Assembly: GCA_001986395.2 (NCBI GenBank)
Contig: MQVO02000077.1
Location: 1 to 59,822, forward strand
Source: Irpex lacteus
Taxonomy: Eukaryota; Basidiomycota; Agaricomycetes; Polyporales; Irpicaceae
DNA: 59,822 bases
Direction of reading: 5' to 3'
The notes under the pieces were generated by a model. The model saw only the letters and a list, made by a program, of their open reading frames with translations, had not been told where the DNA came from and ran no database searches. A program made the position numbers and the translations under genes. Below, piece after piece: positions 22,805 to 33,367 of this stretch. Each line of letters opens with the position of its first letter. The stretch's first letter is position 1.

Positions 22805-22893
22805 GTGGCACCTGCAGGATTGGAACCGGTGACCTTTGGATTTCCATACTTGATACATAGTAAACATGCACAAATAGAGCCCGGTCAGTGCCA
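22805..22893 (-). other. tRNA-like module, 89 nt
   Basis: Read on the minus strand: TGGCAC ... GTGCCA acceptor-like ends, B-box-like GGTTCCAATCC, and TTTTTT immediately after. The size suits a class II tRNA. Its 5' end abuts the palindrome at 22893. The D and anticodon arms are not convincing, so it is a tRNA-derived relic. Confidence 0.45.
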
Positions 22894-22952
22894 TTACGAG
22901 TTCTGTCGAACAGGCGCCGTCCGGACGGCGCCTGTTCCATGGAGCTCATAAT
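22893..22952. repeat. 60-bp imperfect palindrome
   Basis: Centre GTCC/GGAC. The arms begin ATTACGAGTTC and share AACAGGCGCCGTCC with their complement, with a few outer mismatches. Same family as the perfect palindrome at 39274. A decayed version without the centre is at about 26335-26376. Confidence 0.8.
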
Positions 22953-24410
22953 GAGCTGTACATCAGCACATTCATAACCTATGATATAAAAATATTTAGA
23001 TACATGAAAATATATTTGAAAATGGGTGCTGGCAGGCTTTCTAGAGTAAGAATGAGCGCTAGGAGGCTGATTAGAGTATGTAAGGATGGGTAAGACTTAC
23101 TTACTATACTTTGTGTAGGTTGTATGCCGGTAAGTAGAGGAATTTGATAACATAACTGGTAACTGCTTGATGGGTAAGTACATGTGTTTACTGTGTCGAT
23201 ATGAGTATATATGAGATGAATAGAGGTAACAAAGCGATAAGTAAGTTTACTTACTTCAGTAACAACAGTAACAAACTTTATACTTACTGATAGTTGAAAA
23301 ATTGAAAAATTGCATCAGTTCAGAGAACATCAAGAGTAGAATTGATAGGTGTTACTAAATTGCCTAAAGAAGTAACACAGCATGTTGTTTACGTCTACGG
23401 GCGCTTATTTTGACAATTGACCCGTTTTTGATGCAGATCACATGACATCAACATATTTTGATGTAAAATGAATATATATGTCATTTGGACCGGATTTTCA
23501 CCAGGATTCTGAATCTGAGCTCAGAATTTTGATAGGCAGAGTATCTCAAAAGATATGAAGAAAGTCTTTACAAAAACTGAGAAGTTTGAACACTTCCACT
23601 AATATCTAAAGTGTTTTGAGAGACATTACAGTGGTAACAAAAGCTGCTTACTGCAATAACAGCAGTAAGAAAAGTTTGCTTACCTAAATTTCAAAATTCA
23701 AAAACTTTGATGAATAAAACTCTATAATAATCGTATCAACATATTTATTAAAGTTACTTAATTGCGTAACTAGAGTAACAAACTTTGACTTGCTGCAAAA
23801 AAAAACACTTTTACAATTACAATTTTTCATTGCTTCAATGATTGCTATAACTAATAGCCATTATTAACTTGCCTAAAAAGGCAATTATCTCATTTCTTAT
23901 TTTTTTTGAGTGCTTATTTTTATATTTTGCTTCTTTCGAATAACATAACATGACATCAATGTATTTTGATGTCAAAATCAGTACACACCTTGCTGGGATT
24001 GTATTTTAACCAGAGTTCTGAATATGATCTGAAAAATTCAATATCTTCTCTGGGTTAAAAGATATAGAAAAAATATTAGTTCTGTTGTACAGGTCGAATA
24101 ATCTGTGAACTTTGCTTTGTATTACATAGTGACATAAGTATGGGTTAAGCTTCAGCTTATTCACGATATTGCTTTGTCAAATCAAGTACCTTCTAGAGCA
24201 ACAAAAATGATTTTGTGATATGACTAATTTCAAATCTTAATGTGTTATGTTTTATTTAGATCAAGTGTGCATCATTTCAGAATTCTCTTACTAAATCTTT
24301 ATTTGATAAATAACAACTCATATGATCGTTATAATTTATTATATATGCTGATACATCTCAGTAGCTTCAGGAATCGTGATTTGCCGCTTGCCGGCCTTGC
24401 TAACCACAAG

Positions 24411-24788
24411 TTTGGAATCGTGAGAACATTCTGGTCCAGATGACATATGTATCCATTTAGCATCAAAAGCAGGCTGATTGTCAAAATAAGCGCCCATAAA
24501 CGCAAACAACATCCTGTGTTACTCCTTTAGGCAATTTAGTAACAACTATTAAGCTTACTCTTAATGTCCTATGAACTGATGCGATTTTTCTACTATCAGT
24601 AAGTACCAGGTTTGTTACTGTTGTTACTAAAGTAAGTAAACTGACATACCTCCTGATTGCCTCTATTCATCTCATATATACTTATATTTACATAGTAAAC
24701 ACATCTACTTACCCTTCAAGCACCTACCAGTTATGTCATCAAATTTCTCTACTTACCCGTATAGACCCTATATAAAGTATATCAAGTT
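24411..24788 (-). mobile_element. Reverse Helitron-like fragment (right piece)
   Basis: Continues the reverse copy left at 21831 (matches the 15268-15660 stretch). It is cut again at ATCAAGTT by the forward copy at 24789. Confidence 0.65.
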
Positions 24789-27782
24789 CACGATTCCTGA
24801 GGTATGAAGAAGAATTGTTCTAGTGCAAGCTAGCGCTTTGGACAACTGCGACATGTAACTCGAGTGGCTCCTCAGCGTCTAATTCTGCCAATACAGTGGG
24901 TAACAAATTCATTAGCATTTGCTTGTAGTTGGGCGCTTTTTTGATGTCAAACAGTTTTTAATTTTTGCAGGGGCCATCACACATTCAATCTACACAAAAA
25001 TTACATCAGATTATAGCCCTTAAGAAGACCTTTCCAACTGTCCAACTTTCATCCCCAAAGGTGGAGATTTGAGGAAGTTATGAGTTGAATGACTTTGGAT
25101 GACAACCTGAAATTTCAAACTCCACTTCAAAATTTTATAGGCACTTTGTCGGCAGTTCAAGCAGGTAGTATTACACTTCGTACATGTATTTGAAGTAAGT
25201 CCATACTGTAGAATGTAGTATTGAACGTGGAGTAGTGTGTGGCATGATTCCTGGCATAATTCCTGGCATAATTCCTTGAGAGACGAGGATAACATATGAA
25301 TTCAAAATTAGCCCATTAGCTATATATTTAATGTACTAAACATGTCAGCAGGTATGTAGGTGGCCAGAAATTGATGAGATCAATAGAACAGTCTTGCAGT
25401 TTGATACAAGTACACAGAGGGAAACTGAGAATATAATCAGACCAGTCTAGAACAAGTGATAGGCTTTGATTACAATAGTCAGAGTGATGTATCCTGGCCT
25501 TATAGGGTATATTGATGAGCTGAAAAAGAAATTGTGATGTTATGTTTGGCAGAAAACAGGATAGAATTTTTTTTTCCTTTTCCTCCTGACCAAATATGTG
25601 TATGATTCAAAGTTTGTCGTATTTATATCCTTATAAATGTACCTCATGAGTAGTCTCGTACCCAAAGACTTCAGGCAGCGCGGTGGTTTCTTACCGTTTT
25701 GGGACAAGTCCGTGGCAAAAGAGAAACACCGGCGGAGCCTGAAAGTCTGGTAGTTTTTGTATAGGCGGGTGCAGGTCAATCGCACGTGACGTAATTGGCC
25801 CTTCTTTGACAGGCCATGAGTCGAAATGACAGGTGTCGAGGAGCCGGCACTTGTACTGAGCTCGTTCACTATAAGGACTCTCGAGACGACAATTGGCGTA
25901 AATAAATTTATTTTATTACTGCATATAATACATTAATGAGCAGCCGTAAATCATACGTACATTACGGGGGGAAAGAGTACCTGTGAGCGACTCAATGAAG
26001 GAATTGCTTCGAGGCGCCTGGCCCCGTCACGTGAGACTGAACTACACCCGCCACTAACAAAATCCACCAGACTTTCTGGATCAGACGGCGTCCTCCCATT
26101 CACCATCAGCCGTCCCTAATCCGGAAACATCTGGTTCGAGACTACCTCATGAGCATCATAGTATCCCACATGGTATGACATAATATATTCTGATTCTTCC
26201 GAATTTTATTGATGCACTTTCAGCCTTGAAAGAAAGATGCAAAAAGTGGCACCCGCAGGATTGGAGCTGGTGACCTTGAGATTTCCATACTTGAAACATA
26301 GTAAACATGCACAAATAAAGCCCGGTCAGTGCCATTACGAGTGCTGTCAAACAGGCACGTTCTATGGAACTCATAATGAGCTGTACATCAGCACATTCAT
26401 AACCTATAATATAAAAGTATTTAAATACATAAAAATATATTCGAAAATGAGCGCTGGGAGGCTTCCTAGCATAAGAATGAGTGCTGGGAGGCTCATTAGA
26501 GTACATAAGGATGGGTAAGACTTACTTACTATACTTTGTATGGGTTCTATACCAGTAAGTATTTGATAACATCACTGGTAAGTGCTCTATGGGTAAGTGG
26601 ATGTGTTTACTGTGTAAATATACGAGGTGAGCAGGAGTAACAACACAGTAGGTAAGTTTACTTACTTCAGTAACTACAGAAACACTTACTGATAGTTGAA
26701 TAATCAAAAAAGTACATCAGTTCATAGAACATTAAGAATAGGTTTGATAGATGTTACTAAATTGCCTAAAGGAGTAACACAGCATGTTGTTTGCATTTAT
26801 GGGCGCCTATCTTGACAATTGGCCCGTTTTTGATGCAGATCACATGACATCAATATATTTTGATGTCAAATGGATATACATGTCATTTGGACCGGATTTT
26901 CACCAGGATTCTGAATTTGAGCTCAGAATTTTGATAGGCAGATTATTTCAAAAGATATGAAGAAAATATTCACAAAAAGTGGGAAGTTTGAACACTTTTA
27001 TTGATGTCTGGAGTGTTTTGAGAGACATTACAGTGATAAGAAAAATTTGCTTACCCAAAGATCAAAATTCAAAAACTTTGACGAATAAAACACTATAATA
27101 ATTGTGTCAAGACATTGATGATGGTTACTCAACTGTGTAACTAGAGTAACAAACTTTGACTTGCTGCAAATGAAAAACACTTTCATGTTTACAGTTTTCT
27201 ATTGCTTCAATGATTGTTATAACTAACAGACATTTCTAAATTGCCTAAAAAAGCAATTCTCCTATTTCTTCTCCTTCTTGAGCGCTTATTTTTACAATCG
27301 GCTTCTTTCAAATAACATAATATGACATCATTGTATTTTGATGTCAAAATCAATACATACCTTGCTGGGATTGTATTTTAACTAGAGTTCTGAATATGAT
27401 CTGAAAAATTCAATATATTCTCTGGTTCAAAAGATATACAGAAACTATTAGTTCTGTTGTACAGGTTGAATAATCTGTGAACTTTGCTTTGTATTACATA
27501 GTGACATAAGTATGAGTTAAACTTTATCTTATTCATAATATTGCTTTGTTGAATCAAATACCTTTTACAGCAACAAAAATAATTATGTGATGTGACTAAT
27601 TTCTAATGTGAACGTGTTATGTTTTATTTTGATTAAGTGTGTATCATTTCAAAATAGTTTTACTAAATGTCTATCTGATAAATAACAACTCATATGATCA
27701 TCATAACTGATTATATATGTTAGCACATCTCAGTAGCCTCAGGAATCGTGATCTGCTGTTTGCCGGCCTTGCTAACCACAAG
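24789..27782 (+). mobile_element. Complete non-autonomous Helitron-like copy with MITE insert
   Basis: Starts CACGATTCCTGAGG after TT. TCAGGAATCGT lies at 27739-27749 and the end CCACAAG at 27782 comes before TT, the same 33-nt offset as the other copies. It is about 2.5 kb without the 494-bp insert at 25651. A tRNA-like module (26246-26334, minus) and a decayed palindrome are retained. No protein gene. Confidence 0.8.
25651..26144. mobile_element. MITE-like insert with 9-bp target duplication
   Basis: Ends TAGTCTCGTACC and, inverted, TAGTCTCGAACC (12 of 13 positions including the tip). Flanked on both sides by CCTCATGAG. The uninterrupted site is visible in the sister copy near 22715. No transposase. 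The 9-bp duplication suggests a Mutator-like (MULE) source; hAT-like with 8 bp is possible if the end is set one base differently. Confidence 0.75.
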
Positions 27783-28944
27783 TTAAAATCTCAGGTCGTC
27801 ATCCAAAGCCATCCAGCTCATAACTTCCTTAAATTTCTACCTTTTGATATGAAAATTGGATTATCCGAAAAGCCTTCTCAAGAGCTATAATCTGATGTTA
27901 GTTTTACATACATTGAATATGTGATGACTTCTACAAAAAGTGAACACTGTTTGACATCAAAAAAGCGCCCAACTACAAGCAAAAGCTAATGAATTTATTA
28001 CCCACTGTTTTGGTAAGATTGAACGCTGAGGAACTACTCGCGTTACATGTCGCAGTTGTTCAAAGCGCTAGCTCACACTGGACCGATTCACAATTCCTGA
28101 GGTACAAAGAAGAATCATTCCAGTGCGCGCTAGCACTTTGGACAACTCTGAAAGTGACACAAATGATTCCTCAGTGTACAATTCTGCCAATACCTTGGGT
28201 AATAAATTCATTAGCTTTTGCTTGTAGTTGGATGTTTTTTGACACCAAACAGTTTGCAATTTTTGCAGATGCCACCACACATTCAATTCACACAAGAATT
28301 ATATCAGATTACTGCCCTTGAGAAGACCTTTTGAATGATCCAACTTTCATATCAAAAGGTGAAGATTTGAGGAAGTTATGAGTTGAATGGCTTTGAATAA
28401 CGACGTGAGATTTCAAACCCTACTTGCCTCCATCCAGCAATCATAGCCATAATCACTCCATAAACAATCACAAGTATGATGGCATGGGTGTTTCACGATT
28501 CCTGAGGTACAAAGAAGAATCGTTCCAGTGCGAGCTAGCGCTTTGGACAACTGCGAGATGTAACGCGAGTGGTCCGTCAGCGTCTAATTCTGTCAATACA
28601 GTGGGTAACAAATTCATTAGCTTTTGCTTGTAGTTGGGCGCTTTTTTGATGTCAAACAGTTTTCGATTTTTACAGGAGCCATCACACATTCAATCTACAG
28701 AAAAATCACATCATATTTTAGTCCTGGAGAAGGCCTTTCCAACCGTCCAGCTTTCATCCCAAAAGGTGAAGATTTGAGGAAGTTGTAGGCTGGATGGCTT
28801 TGGATGACGACTTGAAATTTCAAACTCCGCTTCAAAATGTTATAGCCACCTTGTAAACATCTCAAGCATGTAGTATTACACTTCGTACATGTATTTGAAG
28901 TAAGTCCATACTGTAGGATGTAGTAATGAATGTGGTGTAGTGTG
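27783..28944. mobile_element. Head-to-head and tandem Helitron-like 5'-end fragments
   Basis: 27783-28088 is a reverse fragment. A forward 5' end starts at 28089 (CACAATTCCTGAGG) inside it at a TT. After an unrelated stretch of about 60 bp, another forward 5' end starts at 28494 (CACGATTCCTGAGG). The arrangement is an inverted head-to-head pair followed by a direct repeat, with all pieces 3'-truncated. Confidence 0.65.
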
Positions 28945-28945
28945 T

Positions 28946-29029
28946 GGCATGATTCCTGGCATGATTCCTGGCATGATTCCTGGCATGATTCCTGGCATGA
29001 TTCCTGGCATGATTCCTGGCATGATTCTT
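28946..29029 (+). repeat. 12-bp minisatellite, 7 copies
   Basis: GGCATGATTCCT repeated seven times (last copy TT for CT). Homologous sites in the other Helitron-like copies have about three copies (near 22290 and 25235), so it expanded here. Confidence 0.9.
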
Positions 29030-29190
29030 GTCATTGGTGTGTCGACTAAACCTTGTCCCAGCTATCGTTATACACATATCATGCACTTTGAAGATATTGT
29101 TAGGTATCTATATATTTCCTTGTTAAAAATCCGGCACACTCGACTGCAAAGCCACAAACATCATGATATCTAAGTGACGTTCATCATAGA

Positions 29191-32100
29191 CTACAATTTG
29201 GGAAAAGGTGGGATTTTGATATACTCCTCTCCAGGTTGAAACCATGAAACATTGTCGGGCTCGATCTCCATACGCTCCCCTAGGGCAGTGCCCTTCCCAC
29301 TCCGTGTATGCCTTTTTTGAGTGTTGTAGGTACCATCTTGGATAGATGTCTTTGTACTGCTCTCGGTTGCAAAAGGCTGCGTCTCTGGTATAGAAAATGA
29401 GACAGGTGTTCTCTTGACCTTCTTGACCTGAACATGTTGGGGAGCCTCCAGGCCGTTGTATCTCAGTATTGCTATAGCAATACGTGAAGCCTCGGCCGCG
29501 TCAGCACTTGCCTCCTTGAGATGATACCCGGCATTCTTTCCCGCTGACTTTACTTCTGCAGGCATCTTGCTCTGATTCTTCTTGTCAAAGTCACCCCGCC
29601 AGTAGTCTTCCTTGTATAGCACAAGACGGGCAAGTGCCAAGAACGGCTTCTTTAAGACTATGGTGATGGTAAGTCCTAGTTTGCATTGAAAGCACACTTC
29701 ACCTACTCTTCTGTCCTGGGCGAGTTGATAGTGCTATCATCATTCTAGATAGCATGCGCTGAATGCCTGGGTGTAGGTCATTGGTCGCAACACGACTGCA
29801 TTGGTGAGCGAGGATGCGTGTCCATTCGGTAAGATGCATGGTTGAATACATCAAAAAGTGTCCGCCGTGCGCGACTGTTTCAGTGGGCGTGAGTACAGCA
29901 TGAACAAGACCGGGTGGTTGAATGCTGAGATACAAATTAATCAGATGTCCGTCCAGTCAGGGCTTCACTCACAGTAATGCATCTGGCTCCAAAAAGTACA
30001 CATAGACGTCTGCTATCTCAGCAAGAAGATCCTCCGTGGGCACAGCTATGTGGTTACAAGCAAGAAGAAACTGGATGTAGGCTCGCGACGCGGCTTCGGT
30101 GTCTGTGCCACGATCTTTTGGTACGAGGTAACACCATATCTTGATGCCAGTTGACAGTAGCATCCATGTACAGAGGCCCGCCGCATCATGGTGAGGCCAG
30201 GTAAGAAAGCATGACATCGTGAGCAGTATCCACCTCCGCCATTTATCGATGTCACATTCCATGGAAACTGGGCCATTTTCTCGGATGCAATTGTACGTGA
30301 ACGTAAATTCCTCCTTCTGATGTGTCGATGATGCCGTAGATTGTGTGTTAATAGCTTTCTCTATGTCTAAATAGTTGTGTTATCAGGGTTGTTATGTTGT
30401 ATACGTATTGCAGTAACTCTTGCCTGTATTTGTCTCGTTTTCAAACTGTAACGTAGAGCTATCTTGGACCGTATGTTCCTCTGTCCTCTTCTTCTTCAGC
30501 CTCGACTCATTTTCTCCGGAGTCTCTCCCTTTGCGCTTCTTGCTTCTTTGCTTGCTGTTTTCCGTGTCTTTCTGGTCCGTGTTGGTTGGTATTGCTTGGA
30601 CGTTCTCAGCACTGTTCTTCTCGTCTTCATCTGGTTCAGAGGCTGTCAGCTCAGACAACCTGTCGTCCTCAACCTCCTCGACCTCTCGACCTTCGTTCAT
30701 CTCTCTGGCTTCTTTGACGTCTTTACCAGCTGTGTTTACATCCTTTATAGGCATCCCTTCCTTCTTTGTGTCACCTGACTTGATCGGTGGCACAAAAAAA
30801 CCCAGTGTGCGTGTTCTACTCCATGCGAAGGCGTCATCAGAGAGCACACTGCAAAATATTTGAGTTAATGTCTTTGCCTGTCTTTTGCCGGCACTTACTT
30901 TATCACTGACGGCGCAAATCCTGAAGGCTGAGGTGCGTCTAAGCAGTTGAGTGGATCTTTTCCCTCTTTCACGGCCGTCAAGAACTTTGCCATATCACCA
31001 GATTCTGTCAAGCTGACGCTGTACTCCTTGTCATCTGGGTCTCGATGTTTCTGGTGAGCTTCATGTCGTTTCTGAGTGCCTAAAACCATACTGTTTGTAA
31101 GTAGAACATGACAGCCAGTATTGTCACTCACTCTGCCATTCAAATGTAAAAGAGGTGTCACCACGTTGGCCTGTTGTAAGCAGTCCCAGGCTCTCGGTGT
31201 TCCAAGCCCACCGTCCCTGCGGCTTGATGCCCTTGAGAACAACTGCGCGACCATTGCTTGAAATCTCGCGTATCCGTCCGTCGAACTCCAGTGATGCATC
31301 TTCTTCAGAGGAAACCAGTAGCTCTTCAACGAGAGGAGGATATGTTATGCCGTTATATGTCGACGGGGCTGTTGCATCTTTTCCTTTGCTCAGCAGCTCT
31401 ATCATCTTCTCGTCTGCTGCCATTGTCTCCTATACATGTGATTAGGTCAAGGTTGTGCGACTGTAGGTGAGTTATACCTTTGTTACACCATCAATGTTTA
31501 TTTGAGGTGCGGCTCCGATGATCATGCCGTTGAAGAACTTGAACTGGCGCAGAGGCGCTCCGTTCAGAGTTTCCTTTGCGTACTTGTACTTGTTGCCTTC
31601 GAGAGGGAGTGCTTGTTGTTTGAAGAGGCCTGCATGTATTGCAATGTATTTAGATGCTATATGACGAGTTCTCTCAATAATTGACATTACCTTGCGTCAA
31701 AGAGTCGTGAGACGGCAGACTATTTTCCCGGGAACCCTGCAGATGAGCACTGGCATCATCTTGCATATGTTTCTGGAAGGCTTTTAAATGACCGGTCATG
31801 AAATACAGTATTTAAGATATACCGACTTCGTGTTGAATTGTCAAGCCACTGCTGGAAGATGTATCTGTGGGATACTCTGCAGGGTCTTCTGTGCAAGACC
31901 CAGAATGATCTCTAACAGAGACGTCTGTTTCCAGCTGCTTGCCTTTGTCTCCTGCCTTCTGAGCTGGCTCACCCTCAGCGAGTGCGATAACCGGGGAACT
32001 TGGAGATCTGCATATGTATGAGAGAACATTGTAGGTGAGATATAGAAGAAAATAGACGATGTGCTTACAAAGAGACTTGAACAGGCGAATCAGAGCCGTC

Positions 32101-32992
32101 TTCACCCATGTCAATGGGGAGAGCGCTTGTGCCTGCGTTGAGTGCATTGTCTGGGCCTTGCAGGACCTCGTCTTCTGCTCTAGACATGTGTGCAGATTGG
32201 GTGGTGTCTGGTAACTGATCACCTATTTCTGTATATAGCACTTTGTCAGTGCTTTAACAAGCATTGGTGCTAATGCTAGATTTACCGGTCTTGACTGGCA
32301 ATTTACTTAATGCTGCAGCTGCGCTCCTGTTTGTGAAGAGCTTCAAAGATACAGAGAGGTAATGCGCTATGTCGGCAGTGGTCCAGTTCATGGTTTCAAT
32401 TATAGCTTGTATGTCTGGTCGGCCAGCAAACTGTTGGAACCCAGGATGACTGATAGAGCTTATGGTGTTGACATTCCACTTGTCCCAGTGTTGACGGCCG
32501 CTCCTACGAGTTACCCATACCAGGAAACAGTGCCCAGGGTGTAACATCAACTGCCGTGTGGTCAAGATAGGGTGCTTGCTTCCGTGTAGAATTGTCACGT
32601 CCGCCACCTCCCAGCCAACCTCATTGCGGTAGTATATATGGGTGTCCGAGATCCACACATCGCCGCATTCACCACATTCCTGTAGAGGCTCTGCCTCTGA
32701 GGATGACAAGAACATTGCATGTAAAAGATAGACTCGGTTCTCGCCACGGATAATGCGACTACGCTGGTTGTCATGCTTCTCGACGATTGAGACCTCTTTC
32801 TCCAACAGGCCGTTGTGGACCCAGAGTATGTCAATAGAAGCCCTCGTTGCTAGTGCCCGAGCTTCGTCGCTCATGAAGCCTGAACAGAGAGTGTGAGAGC
32901 TGTGATGTAGAACATGAGTGTGGATGTTTACTCTTCTTTCCGCTCATGACTATATCCAGAATTGGGAAGCGTTTGCTAGTTGAGGTAGGCAT
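29191..32992 (-). CDS. JmjC-domain protein, 12 exons, 1,069 aa
   Basis: Exons (minus): 32992-32932, 32879-32286, 32228-32069, 32007-31823, 31759-31691, 31629-31478, 31429-31132, 31079-30899, 30848-30418, 30366-29973, 29924-29707, 29657-29191; introns 48-63 nt, frame kept at every junction. The JmjC domain is at about residues 740-890. The iron-binding HHD is in LTWPHHDAAG (near 770-772), followed by TGIKIWCYL. The second iron His is in PPGLVHAVLTP with the typical AHGGHF downstream. JmjC proteins are Fe(II)/2-oxoglutarate oxygenases, often histone lysine demethylases. A charged, Lys-rich nuclear-type region (SKQRSKKRKGRDSG) precedes the domain. The N-terminal 600 residues match nothing I know. 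The exon 5 acceptor (CAAG) is the weakest site. An in-frame Met at 33058 is an alternative start. Confidence 0.82.
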
Positions 32993-33367
32993 GGTGAGGA
33001 CAGCGATAGGCTTAGTAGCGTAGTGGTCGTGGTAGCAAAAAGCAAGGTGGCTAGCCATGTAAGCGCTGGAATGATGCCAGGCATAATACTTGGCATGATG
33101 CCAGACATGATTTCAGGTGCAATGCCTTGTATAATGACTGGCATGAAACAGACCAGTTGTGATAATAGGCATAGAGTCCTGGTGTTTATTTTCCCAGACT
33201 TCTAACAACATTAGTGTTGCATAATAGCCAAAACTCGCTTACACACTTCAGTTCAAATATAATTCAACTCATGTGTTCATTTTCCATCAATAAAATACAC
33301 GATATTCGTTCAAAACTGGTACATGAATGCGTATCTGCACGGATTTCCATATCATTATAGTCAACGA
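32993..33367. other. Gap between the JmjC gene and the 1,010 aa gene
   Basis: About 375 bp. 33070-33150 holds a degenerate run of GGCAT/CATGAT units resembling the 28946 minisatellite, immediately upstream of the JmjC start. It may form the promoter region of that gene. No other gene seen. Confidence 0.5.

Larger units (their letters stand above)
21832..24410 (+). mobile_element. Complete non-autonomous Helitron-like copy
   Basis: About 2.58 kb. It starts CACGATTCCTGAGG directly after TT and ends ACCACAAG directly before TT. The 5' motif ACGATTCCTGA (21833-21843) is inverted as TCAGGAATCGT (24367-24377), 33 nt from the right end, with a GCCGCTTGCCGGC hairpin between. It carries no protein gene. 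The flanks are one reverse copy split at a T-T site. These asymmetric terminal inverted repeats and the T^T target are hallmarks of Helentrons (Helitron2). Confidence 0.8.

Noticed and set aside
22805..22893. Functional tRNA gene
   Set aside because: A box and anticodon arm are not recognisable; it recurs inside transposon copies, so it is a tRNA-derived relic.
24401..24404. Canonical Helitron CTRR end (CTAA after the 3' hairpin)
   Set aside because: CTAA occurs in two copies but not in those at 20718 and 50475; the constant end is CAAG before T, favouring the Helentron type.
28946..29029. Possible CRISPR-like array
   Set aside because: Twelve-bp units are directly adjacent with no spacers, in a eukaryotic context.
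28862..29173. ORFs encoding GMIP or HARN repeats
   Set aside because: Both strands of the 12-bp minisatellite are open by chance; not genes.
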